A stretch of DNA of 64,000 bases, taken from positions 248,001-312,000 of the forward strand of contig NZ_RZIS01000001.1 in NCBI RefSeq assembly GCF_005281835.1, given 5' to 3'. Positions 27,346 through 36,486 of the stretch are shown here, one piece after another. Each line of letters begins with the position of its first letter. The stretch's first letter is position 1. The notes beneath the pieces are model-generated. The model was not told where the DNA came from, searched no databases, and worked only from the letters and a program-made list of their open reading frames with translations. The position numbers and the translations under genes were made by a program. Origin of the DNA: Vibrio profundi (lineage in GTDB: Bacteria; Pseudomonadota; Gammaproteobacteria; Enterobacterales; Vibrionaceae).

Positions 27346-27852
27346 ATGACTAACCCATTATCTTTAATTTCCCTGAAAAACCCTTGGCATCTATTAGCAA
27401 CAGGGTTCGGCAGTGGCTTATCACCTATTATTCCAGGAACCATGGGAACGCTAGCAGCCGTTCCACTTTATTTATTGCTAGTCCAGTTACCTTTGTCTGT
27501 ATACCTTGCTGTTGTGCTGATCACTTGTATTGTTGGCATTAAAATCTGTCAGGTGACGTCGGATGATATGGGGGTACACGATCATGGTTCTATCGTGTGG
27601 GATGAGTTCGCAGGTTTTTGGATTACCATGAGTTTGGTGCCAATGTTAAATATTCCAGCTAACGACTGGAAATGGCTGATTACAGGCTTTGTATTGTTCC
27701 GATTTTTCGATATGGTAAAGCCGTGGCCTATTGGTTGGCTAGACAAGCGTGTTCACGGTGGCTTAGGTATCATGATCGACGATATCGTAGCTGGTGTGAT
27801 GGCAGGCGTTGCTCTTTATGCCGTCGCTAGGTTCGCAGGTTGGTTAGTTTAA
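27346..27852 (+). CDS. pgpA: Phosphatidylglycerophosphatase A
   Basis: Inner-membrane enzyme that removes phosphate from phosphatidylglycerophosphate to give phosphatidylglycerol. The 168-residue protein has three or four membrane helices and the conserved acidic motifs GSGLSPIIPGTMGT (N-terminal), HDHGSIVWDEFAGFW with its Asp and Glu, and FRFFDMVKPWPIGWLDKRV...MIDDIVAG. Directly follows thiL and is presumably translated from the same mRNA. Confidence 0.96.
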   Translation: MTNPLSLISLKNPWHLLATGFGSGLSPIIPGTMGTLAAVPLYLLLVQLPLSVYLAVVLITCIVGIKICQVTSDDMGVHDHGSIVWDEFAGFWITMSLVPMLNIPANDWKWLITGFVLFRFFDMVKPWPIGWLDKRVHGGLGIMIDDIVAGVMAGVALYAVARFAGWLV

Positions 27853-27895
27853 TTACTTACGTTTCCCTATAAGAAAAAGTAACTAAGGAATAAAA

Positions 27896-28252
27896 ATGTC
27901 TAAAAAGGTTTATTGCATCGCTCAGTTTCTGCCAAAAGAAGGCAAATTGGATGAGTTGTTTGAAGTGCTTAAAGCGTTAGAGCCAAACTCAATGCGTGAA
28001 GATGGCTGTATCCAATATACAGTGACGCGCCATATCCCAAGCCCTTTTGCCGAAGGTGAGAGTTTCCCAATTGCATTCAACGAAATTTGGGTGGATAACG
28101 AAGCATTTGAGGCGCACTGTCAGCGTACTGAAATTCAAGAGTTCTTCCAGCAGCAATGCGTAGCGGAAGATGGTTTAGTTGAGAAGTTCAACGTTTGTGT
28201 GTACTCAGATGAGCCAAGTAATTACGACGCTCCTCAGTTCAACAATAAGTAA
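27896..28252 (+). CDS. Antibiotic-biosynthesis-monooxygenase-domain protein
   Basis: A 118-residue protein with one ABM ferredoxin-like domain (about residues 5-100), as found in quinol monooxygenases such as YgiN and in autoinducer-processing LsrG. The family pattern is the start YCIAQFLPKEGKLDELFEVLKAL, a central LEPNSMREDGCIQYTV, and FNEIWVDNEAFEAHCQ with the conserved Trp and His. The substrate is unknown. It lies 43 bp after pgpA with its own ribosome-binding site AAGGAATAAAA, so it may be read through from thiL-pgpA. Terminator follows. Confidence 0.8.
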   Translation: MSKKVYCIAQFLPKEGKLDELFEVLKALEPNSMREDGCIQYTVTRHIPSPFAEGESFPIAFNEIWVDNEAFEAHCQRTEIQEFFQQQCVAEDGLVEKFNVCVYSDEPSNYDAPQFNNK

Positions 28253-28298
28253 TCAATTAAGCGCGCTATCGATGCTTTCAGTCGGTGGCACAAAATGA

Positions 28299-28327
28299 AA
28301 AAAGGTTGACCATTGGTCAACCTTTTT
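28299..28327. terminator. Bidirectional terminator, ABM gene / dxs
   Basis: AAAAAAGGTTGACC-ATT-GGTCAACCTTTTTA, with A- and T-runs, between convergent genes. Confidence 0.9.
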
Positions 28328-28348
28328 AGTTTCTTCTTTAGCGTATTG

Positions 28349-30232
28349 TTACTTAGCGAGGTATTGCTCTATCGATTGTTGAATACCTTGAGCATCAAGA
28401 CCTAGTTCTTGGTGAAGCTCATCTTGAGTGCCCTGAGGAACAAACTTATCAGGCAAGCCTAAGTTCAATACTGGCATTGGTCGCTTCTCTTGCATTAAGA
28501 ACTCAAGCACACCAGCACCAGCACCGCCTGCAATCGCGTTTTCCTCAATAGTCACTAATACGTCATGAGTGCTAGCAAGTTGCTTGATTAGCTCTTCATC
28601 TAGAGGTTTAACGAAGCGCATATCTGCGACAGTTGCATCGATAGCGTCTGCTGCTTGTAAAGCATTCTCTAAGAAAGTACCGAAGCTCAATACAGCGACT
28701 TTAGTGCCATCTTTCGCTTTAGAGCTTTCACGAACCATACGGCCTTTACCAATTTCCAACGCTGTGAAAGTGTCTTCGATTTCAACACCCATACCACCAC
28801 CACGAGGGTAACGAACGGCACTTGGCCCAGTATGGTGGTGGCCTGTGTACAGCATTTGGCGACATTCATTTTCGTCACTTGGCGCCATGATCACCATGTT
28901 TGGAATGCAACGCATGAAGCTTAAATCAAATGCACCTTGGTGCGTCTGACCGTCTGCACCGACTAGACCTGCACGGTCAATAGCAAACATGACAGGCAAA
29001 TCCATGATGGCAACATCGTGGATCAGTTGGTCGTAGCCACGCTGTAAGAACGTCGAGTAAATAGCCACAATTGGTTTATTACCCGCAATCGCCATACCGG
29101 TTGCGAGTGTCACAGCATGTTGCTCAGCAATAGCAACATCAAAATATTGCTCTGGGAACTCTTTTGAAAAGCGAACCATGCCAGAGCCTTCGCGCATAGC
29201 GGGAGTAATAGCCATCAGCTTAGGATCTTGAGCGGCCATATCACACAGGAAGTCACCAAAGATCTTCGAGTACGTAGGCTTTGAACTGCTGCTCTTAGGT
29301 AAGCTTGAGTGTGCTGGATCGAATTTAGGTACGCCATGGTAGCCAATAGGATCTTTTTCAGCTGGCTCGTAGCCTTTGCCTTTCTTCGTCATAATATGCA
29401 GGAATTGTGGGCCTTTTAGCTCACGCATATTTTTCAGTGTTTTGATTAGCTCGTTGACATCGTGACCATCAATTGGGCCGATGTAATTGAAACCGAGTTC
29501 TTCAAACATGGTGCCTGGAACAACCATGCCTTTTAAATGTTCTTCAGTACGACGAACCAGCTCTTTAATTGGTGGAACACCTGAAAGAACTTTCTTGCCG
29601 CCCTCACGTATTGACGTGTATAGGCTGCCAGAAAGCACTTGGGCCAAGTGATTATTGAGTGCACCAACGTTTTCTGAAATCGACATTTCGTTATCGTTTA
29701 AAATAACTAACATGTCATTGTGAATATCACCAGCATGGTTCATTGCTTCAAATGCCATACCTGCTGTGATTGCACCGTCGCCAATTACGCTGACAACCTT
29801 ACGGTTTTTACCTTCTTTCTCTGCACTGATCGCCATTCCTAGCGCAGCACTAATGGACGTAGAAGAGTGACCAACGGATAAAGTGTCGTATTCACTTTCA
29901 CCGCGCCATGGGAAAGGGTGAAGCCCGTCTTTTTGGCGAATGGATGGAAGCTTGTCGCGACGACCAGTTAAAATTTTGTGAGGGTACGCTTGGTGGCCTA
30001 CATCCCAAACTAACTGATCAAAAGGTGTGTTGTACACGTAATGGAGAGCAACGGTTAATTCTACAGTGCCTAAGCCTGATGCTAAGTGTCCGCTCGACTG
30101 ACTGACTGAGTTTAGTAAGTAGCTGCGTAGCTCATCACATAGCTTAGGAAGCGTCTCTTTAGGAAGCAGACGCAGTTCCTCTGGCATATCTGCCAAAGCA
30201 AGTGTGGGGTACTTTGATATATCAAGAGTCAT
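28349..30232 (-). CDS. dxs: 1-deoxy-D-xylulose-5-phosphate synthase
   Basis: Thiamine-pyrophosphate enzyme that condenses pyruvate and glyceraldehyde-3-phosphate, entry step of the MEP isoprenoid pathway. At 627 residues it is the normal size. Visible are the TPP motif [18 protein letters not shown] (about 152-169) with NDNEMSIS, the catalytic Glu in [15 protein letters not shown] (about 372) and the transketolase-type [15 protein letters not shown]. Third gene of xseB-ispA-dxs, 19 bp after ispA. Confidence 0.98.
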   Translation of the reverse strand: MTLDISKYPTLALADMPEELRLLPKETLPKLCDELRSYLLNSVSQSSGHLASGLGTVELTVALHYVYNTPFDQLVWDVGHQAYPHKILTGRRDKLPSIRQKDGLHPFPWRGESEYDTLSVGHSSTSISAALGMAISAEKEGKNRKVVSVIGDGAITAGMAFEAMNHAGDIHNDMLVILNDNEMSISENVGALNNHLAQVLSGSLYTSIREGGKKVLSGVPPIKELVRRTEEHLKGMVVPGTMFEELGFNYIGPIDGHDVNELIKTLKNMRELKGPQFLHIMTKKGKGYEPAEKDPIGYHGVPKFDPAHSSLPKSSSSKPTYSKIFGDFLCDMAAQDPKLMAITPAMREGSGMVRFSKEFPEQYFDVAIAEQHAVTLATGMAIAGNKPIVAIYSTFLQRGYDQLIHDVAIMDLPVMFAIDRAGLVGADGQTHQGAFDLSFMRCIPNMVIMAPSDENECRQMLYTGHHHTGPSAVRYPRGGGMGVEIEDTFTALEIGKGRMVRESSKAKDGTKVAVLSFGTFLENALQAADAIDATVADMRFVKPLDEELIKQLASTHDVLVTIEENAIAGGAGAGVLEFLMQEKRPMPVLNLGLPDKFVPQGTQDELHQELGLDAQGIQQSIEQYLAK

Positions 30233-30251
30233 AGTATTGCGCGCTTATTGT

Positions 30252-31148
30252 CTAGTTCTTGCGCTCGATGACGTATCGGGCGAACTCTTCGAGTAACTGG
30301 GTATTGTATGGGATTGCGTCCAAAGCTTGAAGCGCTTCATGTAACAGAGTGTGAGCTTTTTCTTGAGCGCCCTCTAATCCTAGTAAAGAAGGGTAGGTAC
30401 TCTTGTTTAATTCTTGGTCTGAACCTTGAGGCTTACCGAGTGTTTCAGTATCGCTGATGATGTCCAAGATATCGTCTTGAACTTGAAAAGCGAGGCCAAT
30501 GGCGTCTGCGAACTTGTCTAGTTGAGGAAGAACCGCTATACCTTTTTCGCCAGCAGCCAATGCGCCCAAGCGAATAGCACACTTCATTAGCGCACCGGTT
30601 TTATTGCGATGAATTTCTTCTAGTTCTTCAAGTGTCACTGAACGGTTTTCAGCTGCAAGGTCCAGAGCTTGTCCGATACACATGCCTTGAGCGCCCGACG
30701 CTTGAGCAAGAGATTGGATCATCTTGACGCGACAGGTTTCTCCTTCGGCATTCAGTGGACCTTCGGCAAGAATGGTAAATGCCAGCGTTTGTAGCGCATC
30801 ACCGGTCAGTACGGCAGTCGCTTCATCAAATTTAATGTGACATGTTGGGTGGCCTCGACGTAAAGCGTCGTCGTCCATAGCTGGTAGGTCATCATGAATC
30901 AAAGAATAAGCATGGATGCACTCTACCGCGGATGCGGGAGTATCCAGCGCTTCTTTATCACAGCCCAACATTTCCCCGGTAATATACACAAGAAATGGGC
31001 GTGCACGCTTACCTCCCAATAGCAATCCATAACGCATCGCATTAATAAGAGATTGGTTTTGGTGAGGGAGGCGGTCAAGCCATAGGTTTAATTGGTCGTT
31101 ATTACGTTCTTGATAAGACGTTAAAGTCTCAATCATAGGGGATCTCAT
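30252..31148 (-). CDS. ispA: Farnesyl diphosphate synthase
   Basis: Makes geranyl and farnesyl diphosphate from IPP and DMAPP. Both aspartate-rich motifs are present: HDDLPAMDDDALRRG (first DDxxD, about residues 90-96) and QVQDDILDI (second, about 222). GGKRARPFLVY supplies the Lys/Arg that bind diphosphate. The frame starts at ATG 31148, or at 31136 (MIETLTSY), which fits other IspA starts better. It lies in the xseB-ispA-dxs operon, 8 bp after xseB. Confidence 0.97.
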   Translation of the reverse strand: MRSPMIETLTSYQERNNDQLNLWLDRLPHQNQSLINAMRYGLLLGGKRARPFLVYITGEMLGCDKEALDTPASAVECIHAYSLIHDDLPAMDDDALRRGHPTCHIKFDEATAVLTGDALQTLAFTILAEGPLNAEGETCRVKMIQSLAQASGAQGMCIGQALDLAAENRSVTLEELEEIHRNKTGALMKCAIRLGALAAGEKGIAVLPQLDKFADAIGLAFQVQDDILDIISDTETLGKPQGSDQELNKSTYPSLLGLEGAQEKAHTLLHEALQALDAIPYNTQLLEEFARYVIERKN

Positions 31149-31156
31149 ACAATTAT

Positions 31157-31399
31157 TTATTCTGGTTGCGGGTTAAAGTCACTAAGTTCTGCATTTTCAT
31201 CGTTTTGCAGTAAGATGCTAACACGTTGTTCTGCATCGTTTAGTTTGCTTTGTCCAGCTCGCGCTAGCGCGATACCGCGTTCAAATTTTTTCAGCGCATC
31301 ATCTAGGGCTAGATCACCATTTTCAAGTTGATCAACCAAGCCATCGAGCTCTTCAATTGCAGCCTCGAAAGACATATTTTCAGGTTTCTTAGTCGCCAT
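31157..31399 (-). CDS. xseB: Exonuclease VII small subunit
   Basis: An 80-residue helical hairpin protein that pairs with XseA to form exonuclease VII, which degrades single-stranded DNA. The family core is SFEAAIEELDGLVDQLENGDLALDDAL (about 10-36), then KKFERGIALARAGQSKL. It is the first gene of the xseB-ispA-dxs operon, a conserved gammaproteobacterial order, and diverges from pomA. Confidence 0.96.
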   Translation of the reverse strand: MATKKPENMSFEAAIEELDGLVDQLENGDLALDDALKKFERGIALARAGQSKLNDAEQRVSILLQNDENAELSDFNPQPE

Positions 31400-31625
31400 A
31401 ATAATTCTGCGTTAGTTAAGATGAACGAACGTTACCTTAGGCTGTTGATATGGTCAAATTTAACCAATAAAAATTGTCAGAAAATCGCTGCAGACACGGT
31501 CAAATATGGAAGTGTTATTTGAATTTACAACTTAACACTGCAAAGTAAGCGATACTATGGTTAAGCTAGCGCCTGAAATCACAGTGTTAACCGTAAAAAG
31601 TGTGATACTAACTTCAAGATTTCAC
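31400..31625. other. xseB-pomA divergent region
   Basis: Contains the promoter of xseB-ispA-dxs on the minus strand and, at its right end, the FliA-type promoter of pomAB. I see no credible ORF; an open frame at 31328-31522 lacks a start signal and is antisense to xseB. Confidence 0.5.
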
Positions 31626-31652
31626 TAAAAGTTCTTCGGCTCTTGCCGATAA
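31626..31652 (+). promoter_or_regulatory. Sigma-28 (FliA) promoter of pomAB
   Basis: TAAA (31626-31629), a 15-base spacer and GCCGATAA (31645-31652) match the flagellar sigma-28 consensus TAAA-N15-GCCGATAA exactly. It is placed about 50 bp before the pomA start. Confidence 0.88.
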
Positions 31653-31700
31653 GAAGATTATTCTCAGTGAAGAAGCATAAAACAGCATGAGGAGTGCTTT

Positions 31701-32465
31701 GTGGATTTAGCAACCCTATTAGGTTTAATTGGCGGATTTGCCTTCGTAATCATGGCGATGATTCTTGGTGGTAGTATTTCGATGTTTATCGATGTGACCT
31801 CCATCCTTATCGTTGTTGGTGGTTCGATATTCGTAGTGTTAATGAAATTCACCATGGGCCAATTCTTCGGTGCCGTCAAAATTGCCGGCAAAGCGTTTAT
31901 GTTTAAGTCAGATGAGCCAGAAGATCTGATCGCTAAAGTTGTAGAAATGGCTGACGCTGCACGTAAAGGCGGGTTCCTTGCATTAGAAGAGATGGAAATC
32001 ACCAACAGCTTCATGCAAAAGGGCATCGATTTATTGGTTGATGGTCACGATGCCGATGTGGTTCGTGCAGCATTGCAGAAAGATATTGCTCTTACCGATG
32101 AGCGTCATGAGCAGGGCGGTAAAGTATTTAGTGCATTCGGTGACGTAACTCCAGCGATGGGTATGATCGGTACTTTGGTTGGTCTGGTTGCGATGCTTTC
32201 AAACATGGATGACCCTAAGTCGATTGGTCCAGCAATGGCGGTTGCACTTTTGACTACCCTTTATGGTGCGATCCTATCGAACATGGTTTTCTTCCCAATT
32301 GCAGACAAGCTGGCTCTGCGCCGAGATCAAGAAACACTAAATCGTCGTTTGGTAATGGATGGTGTGCTTGCGATTCAAGATGGTCAGAACCCGCGCGTAA
32401 TTGATGGTTACTTGAAGAACTACATCAATGAAGGTAAGCGTATTCTTGATGGCGATGGCGAGTAA
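31701..32465 (+). CDS. pomA: Sodium-type flagellar stator protein PomA
   Basis: Inner-membrane stator subunit that, with PomB, forms the Na+ channel powering the polar flagellum. The 254-residue sequence follows V. alginolyticus PomA nearly throughout (MDLATLLGLIGGFAFVIMAM). Four membrane segments lie at about 3-22, 28-48, 150-172 and 182-203, with a cytoplasmic loop at about 50-145 carrying the charged residues that touch FliG. Translation starts at GTG 31701 after AGGAGTG. Linked to pomB (14 bp) and preceded by a sigma-28 promoter. Confidence 0.97.
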   Translation: MDLATLLGLIGGFAFVIMAMILGGSISMFIDVTSILIVVGGSIFVVLMKFTMGQFFGAVKIAGKAFMFKSDEPEDLIAKVVEMADAARKGGFLALEEMEITNSFMQKGIDLLVDGHDADVVRAALQKDIALTDERHEQGGKVFSAFGDVTPAMGMIGTLVGLVAMLSNMDDPKSIGPAMAVALLTTLYGAILSNMVFFPIADKLALRRDQETLNRRLVMDGVLAIQDGQNPRVIDGYLKNYINEGKRILDGDGE

Positions 32466-32479
32466 ATAGGGCTTAAGGT

Positions 32480-33430
32480 ATGGAAGAAGAAACCCCCTGT
32501 AAATGTCCCCCTCCCGGCCTTCCGTTATGGATGGGAACCTTTGCCGACTTGATGTCGCTACTAATGTGTTTCTTCGTACTTCTACTTTCGTTTTCGGAAA
32601 TGGACGTACTGAAGTTCAAACAGATCGCTGGTTCAATGAAATTTGCCTTCGGTGTTCAAAACCGCTTGGAAGTGAAAGACATTCCGAAAGGCACCAGTAT
32701 TATCGCGCAAGAGTTTCGCCCTGGTCGACCGGAGCCGACACCGATTGACGTTATCATGCAGCAAACTATCGATATTACTCAGCAAACCTTGGAGTTCCAC
32801 GAAGGGGAATCAGATCGCGCGGGTGGTACGAAGCGTGACGCGGGTAAGTTAACGGGTGGTCAATCACCGGACACCTCGACGAAAAATAACCAAAACTCGG
32901 AATCTGAGCAGCAGCAGCAGCAGGCTGAAGCTCAATCCCAAGAACTAGAAACGCTGCTCGAAAGCATTAAGAAAGCACTAGAGCGAGAAATTGATCAAGG
33001 TGCAATCGAAGTTGAAAACCTTGGGCAACAGATCGTGATTCGAATTCGTGAAAAAGGCGCATTTCCAACAGGGTCTGCATTCTTGCAGCCTAAGTTTAGA
33101 CCGTTGGTTCGACAGGTAGCTGAGTTAGTAAAGGATGTGCCGGGGATTGTTCGTATCTCGGGGCATACCGATAACCAAAGAATTGATTCAGAGCTGTACC
33201 GCTCTAACTGGGATCTATCTTCACAGCGGGCTGTGTCTGTTGCACAGGAGATGGAAAAAGTCAGAGGGTTCTCGCATCAAAGATTGCGTGTTCGCGGTAT
33301 GGCCGATACCGAGCCGTTAGGCCCGAATGATACTGAAGCTGAACGCAGTCTAAATAGACGTGTTGAGATCAGTATTATGCAAGGTGAGCCTCTTTATAGC
33401 GAAGAAGTCCCAGTGCCTGGCGTTCAATAG
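32480..33430 (+). CDS. pomB: Sodium-type flagellar stator protein PomB
   Basis: Stator subunit with one N-terminal membrane helix (about residues 17-38) that carries the ion-binding Asp23 (FADLMS), equivalent to Asp24 of V. alginolyticus. A periplasmic linker (about 100-150) is Gln/Ser-rich with a run of five glutamines. The C-terminal OmpA-like peptidoglycan-binding domain (about 185-300) has RISGHTDNQR and LRVRGMADTEPLGPNDT. A conserved CPPPGLPLWMG block precedes the helix. Ends the pomAB operon. Confidence 0.97.
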   Translation: MEEETPCKCPPPGLPLWMGTFADLMSLLMCFFVLLLSFSEMDVLKFKQIAGSMKFAFGVQNRLEVKDIPKGTSIIAQEFRPGRPEPTPIDVIMQQTIDITQQTLEFHEGESDRAGGTKRDAGKLTGGQSPDTSTKNNQNSESEQQQQQAEAQSQELETLLESIKKALEREIDQGAIEVENLGQQIVIRIREKGAFPTGSAFLQPKFRPLVRQVAELVKDVPGIVRISGHTDNQRIDSELYRSNWDLSSQRAVSVAQEMEKVRGFSHQRLRVRGMADTEPLGPNDTEAERSLNRRVEISIMQGEPLYSEEVPVPGVQ

Positions 33431-33441
33431 TCTCTTTATTT

Positions 33442-33476
33442 AAAAGCCCAAGTTAGCCACTAACTTGGGCTTTTTT
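33442..33476 (+). terminator. Terminator after pomAB
   Basis: AAAGCCCAAGTTAG-CCA-CTAACTTGGGCTTTTTT, 11-bp GC-rich core and U-run. Confidence 0.93.
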
Positions 33477-33664
33477 GTTTTTGGTCGATGTGGGGATTGA
33501 TGATGAAGAGCAGCAATCTTTTCCTTGCAAGGTTTTCTCATGTATAATTCGCGCCCTTAGATTTAGATAATGATCTATTCTGCATTTAAAGCTGTGTATT
33601 CGTACCCAGCGAACTCGGCGGTTAATCCTTTAATTGTTGTGAACCTTATTGTTGTGAAAGTATT

Positions 33665-35113
33665 ATGAAATTTATTGTAAAGCCCCATCCGGAAATTTTT
33701 GTAAAAAGTGAGTCGGTGCGTAAGCGCTTCACAAGGATTCTAGAGTGTAACATCCGTAATATCATTCAGCGTCGTACTGAAAATGTTGCGGTATTTAACC
33801 GTCGTGACCACATCGAAGTAACTTCAGAGAGCGATACCTATTTTAAAGAAGTGTTAGAGATCTTGACTCACACTCCGGGTATTCACCACTCGTTAGAAGT
33901 TCAACAATCAGAATTTAAAGACTTGCACGATATTTTCGAGCAAGTGCTAGAGCGTAGCCGTGGTGACATTGAAGGTAAGACTTTCTCTGTTCGTGCTAAG
34001 CGTCGTGGCAAACACGAATTTACTTCTATCGAACTAGAACGCTACGTAGGCGGCGGTTTGAACCAAGCAGTAGAAACGGCAAAGGTAAAACTAAAAGATC
34101 CAGAAGTAACGGTAAAAGTTGAGATTGCGAATGACAAGCTTAACCAGATCATCGCGCGTCATAAAGGTCTTGGCGGCTTCCCGCTAGGAACTCAAGAAGA
34201 CGTACTTAGCTTGATTTCTGGCGGTTTCGATTCTGGTGTTTCTAGCTACTTACACATCAAACGTGGTTCTAAAGTACATTACTGTTTCTTTAACCTAGGT
34301 GGTCCAGCTCACGAGATCGGCGTGAAGCAAGTTTCTCACTACCTATGGAACAAATTTGGTTCATCGGCAAAAGTAAAATTCATCGCAATTGATTTCGAAC
34401 CCGTTGTCGCTGAAATTTTAGAGAACGTTGATGACGGCCAAATGGGCGTAGTTCTGAAACGTATGTTCATGCGTGCTGGTGGTATGGTTGCTGAGCGCTT
34501 TGGTATTGAAGCGCTGGTTACTGGTGAAGCATTAGGCCAAGTGTCTAGCCAAACGCTGACTAACCTTCGTCATATCGATAACGTTACTGATACTCTAATT
34601 CTTCGCCCGTTAATCAACTGGGACAAAGAAGACATCATTGATCTGTCTCGTATCATTGGTACTGAAGATTTCGCCAAGGTAATGCCTGAATACTGTGGTG
34701 TTATTTCTAAAAAGCCTACAGTGAAAGCGAAGAAGTCTAAGCTAGAAGCTGAAGAAGCTAAGTTTGATTTCTCAGTTCTTGATCAAGTGATTGAAAACGC
34801 TCGCGTGATTGATATCCGTGACATCGAGAAAGAAAGCCAAGAGCAAGCGCCTGAAGTAGAGCAAGTTCAAGCGGTAGCCGAGCATGCATTGGTTCTTGAT
34901 ATTCGTAGCCCAGATGAAGAAGACGAGAATCCATTAGAAATTGAAGGTGTTGAAGTTAAGCACCTTCCATTCTACAAGCTCGCAACTCAATTTGGTGATT
35001 TAGACCAGTCAAAAGAGTACTTGCTGTACTGTGACCGTGGTGTAATGAGCCGCTTGCAAGCTTTGTACTTGCAAGAGCAGGGCTTTAACAATGTAAAAGT
35101 TTATCGCCCTTAG
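33665..35113 (+). CDS. thiI: tRNA 4-thiouridine synthase ThiI
   Basis: Transfers sulfur from IscS to U8 of tRNA and to ThiS for thiamine synthesis. The 482-residue protein shows the ferredoxin-like/THUMP domain (about 1-165), the PP-loop ATPase motif [11 protein letters not shown] (about 180-190) and a C-terminal rhodanese domain (about 405-482) with the catalytic Cys in [11 protein letters not shown]. The longer linker of about residues 355-405 is acidic and Glu/Lys-rich. Single gene with its own terminator. Confidence 0.97.
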   Translation: MKFIVKPHPEIFVKSESVRKRFTRILECNIRNIIQRRTENVAVFNRRDHIEVTSESDTYFKEVLEILTHTPGIHHSLEVQQSEFKDLHDIFEQVLERSRGDIEGKTFSVRAKRRGKHEFTSIELERYVGGGLNQAVETAKVKLKDPEVTVKVEIANDKLNQIIARHKGLGGFPLGTQEDVLSLISGGFDSGVSSYLHIKRGSKVHYCFFNLGGPAHEIGVKQVSHYLWNKFGSSAKVKFIAIDFEPVVAEILENVDDGQMGVVLKRMFMRAGGMVAERFGIEALVTGEALGQVSSQTLTNLRHIDNVTDTLILRPLINWDKEDIIDLSRIIGTEDFAKVMPEYCGVISKKPTVKAKKSKLEAEEAKFDFSVLDQVIENARVIDIRDIEKESQEQAPEVEQVQAVAEHALVLDIRSPDEEDENPLEIEGVEVKHLPFYKLATQFGDLDQSKEYLLYCDRGVMSRLQALYLQEQGFNNVKVYRP

Positions 35114-35131
35114 TCAGGTGTGAGAACATTA

Positions 35132-35165
35132 GAAAGCCGTTTACGCAAGTGAGCGGCTTTTTTAT
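35132..35165 (+). terminator. Terminator after thiI
   Basis: AAAGCCGTTTAC-GCAA-GTGAGCGGCTTT with U-run; 9-bp core stem with a GCAA tetraloop and two G-U pairs. Confidence 0.85.
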
Positions 35166-35180
35166 TGCTTGTCATCCTGC

Positions 35181-35218
35181 AATGAGTCAATGAGTCAATG
35201 AGTCAATGAGTCAATGAG
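35181..35218. repeat. Tandem 8-bp repeat (AATGAGTC), 4.75 copies
   Basis: AATGAGTC repeats four times and ends in AATGAG with no mismatch. It lies between the thiI terminator and the gcvB terminator. A run of identical 8-mers is prone to slip in copy number. Confidence 0.9.
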
Positions 35219-35271
35219 CGTATGGATGCTACCGTGAGCAATGGGACTGAGAGGTTAGGTGTAAATTTCAG

Positions 35272-35301
35272 ATAAAAAAACACCGCCATAAAGGCGGTGC
35301 A
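35272..35301 (-). terminator. Terminator of gcvB
   Basis: On the minus strand GCACCGCC-TTTAT-GGCGGTG is followed by seven U's, very like the E. coli GcvB terminator. Confidence 0.93.
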
Positions 35302-35521
35302 AAGAAATTTGACAGACAGGTCAAAATAAATACAGGAAGTATATGCCTCGTTGCAGGGGATAACCGCAACAAAACATTTGGTAGAATTCTACCTAACTCG
35401 AAAAGTACGAGTTTGCAAACACAACATCGCAACAACTAAGCCAATTGATTCTAGAGAGAATCAAGCCGTTCAGGCTAGCTGCTGCGGGATGAAATATAGA
35501 ATTTCTCTGGCCGCTAGGCAA
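35272..35521 (-). ncRNA. gcvB: GcvB small regulatory RNA
   Basis: Divergent from gcvA, as in E. coli. On the minus strand the sequence contains the G/U-rich seed region (GCGATGTTGTGTTTGC, about 35417-35432), the preceding TTGGCTTA, a short hairpin GGTAGAATTCTACC, the box ACTTCCTGTA, the CTGTCTGTC segment and a terminator of the GCACCGCC type, in the same order as in E. coli GcvB. GcvB works with Hfq to repress many amino-acid and peptide transporter mRNAs through the G/U-rich R1 region. A TATAAAT -10 element (35528-35534) puts the 5' end near 35521; this end is approximate. Confidence 0.92.
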
Positions 35522-35553
35522 TGGACAATTTATAATGTTTCAGATTAAAAAAA

Positions 35554-35568
35554 CTAATGCATTATTAG
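35554..35568. promoter_or_regulatory. GcvA binding box
   Basis: CTAATGCATTATTAG holds two inverted CTAAT motifs, the element recognised by GcvA. It lies between the gcvB promoter and the gcvA start, so it fits activation of gcvB and autoregulation. Confidence 0.75.
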
Positions 35569-35577
35569 AGAGTGCTT

Positions 35578-36486
35578 ATGTCTCGTAGATTACCTCCACT
35601 AAATTCACTAAGAGTCTTTGAAGCGGCAGCTCGCCATTTGAGTTTCACGCGTGCTGCAGAAGAGCTGTTTGTTACCCAAGCAGCAGTGAGTCATCAAATC
35701 AAAGCACTAGAAGAATTTTTGTCATTGAAGCTGTTTCGTCGTCGAAACCGCTCTTTGTTGCTTACGGAAGAAGGACAAAGTTACTTTTTAGATATTAAGG
35801 ATATCTTCACATCACTTGCTGAGGCTACTGATAAAGTACTCGAAAGGAGTGAGAAGGGGGCGTTGACCATCAGCTTACCTCCAAGTTTTGCGATTCAATG
35901 GTTAGTGCCTCGTTTAGCCGATTTTAATCAACAAGAGCCTGATATTGATGTTCGTATCAAAGCGGTTGATATGGATGAAGGCTCTCTTACAGATGATGTC
36001 GACGTTGCAATTTATTACGGGCGCGGTAATTGGCCGGGACTCAGAGCAGATAAATTGTATCAAGAATACTTGATTCCATTGTGTTCACCGTCGCTGTTAC
36101 TGGGTAATAAACCATTAGAATCTCTAACTGATTTGGCATGTCATACCTTATTGCATGACACATCCCGTAAAGATTGGAAACAGTTCGCTAAACAAAATGC
36201 AATTGAAGGGGTCAATGTGAACCATGGCCCGATTTTTAGCCACTCTGCAATGGTGCTACAGGCAGCGGCCCATGGGCAGGGAGTTGCGTTAGGAAACAAT
36301 GTATTAGCGCAGCCAGAAATAGAAGCAGGGCGCTTGATAGCTCCGTTCGACGAAGTTTTAGTCAGTAAAAATGCGTTCTACGTGGTTTGCCACGAGAAAC
36401 AGGCGGACATGGGGCGGATCGCTACCTTCCGTGATTGGATGCTAGCAAAAGCGCAAAGCGAACAAGAGGATTTATTAGATGAATAA
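35578..36486 (+). CDS. gcvA: GcvA, LysR-type regulator of glycine cleavage and gcvB
   Basis: A 302-residue LysR regulator with the N terminus MSRRLPPLNSLRVFEAAARH and the helix-turn-helix FVTQAAVSHQIKALEEF, almost identical to E. coli GcvA, and the effector-domain strings DDVDVAIYYGRGNWPGLRAD and IFSHSAMVLQAA also shared. It activates the glycine cleavage operon when glycine is high and also controls gcvB. ATG 35578 is preferred over the GTG at 35572. It overlaps the following hydrolase gene by 8 bases. Confidence 0.96.
   Translation: MSRRLPPLNSLRVFEAAARHLSFTRAAEELFVTQAAVSHQIKALEEFLSLKLFRRRNRSLLLTEEGQSYFLDIKDIFTSLAEATDKVLERSEKGALTISLPPSFAIQWLVPRLADFNQQEPDIDVRIKAVDMDEGSLTDDVDVAIYYGRGNWPGLRADKLYQEYLIPLCSPSLLLGNKPLESLTDLACHTLLHDTSRKDWKQFAKQNAIEGVNVNHGPIFSHSAMVLQAAAHGQGVALGNNVLAQPEIEAGRLIAPFDEVLVSKNAFYVVCHEKQADMGRIATFRDWMLAKAQSEQEDLLDE

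Noticed and set aside
35181..35218. CRISPR-like array
   Set aside because: The units are 8 bp with no spacers, so this is a simple tandem repeat.
35351..35548. 65-codon ORF on the + strand
   Set aside because: It lies antisense to GcvB, lacks a ribosome-binding site, and its sequence is explained by the small RNA.
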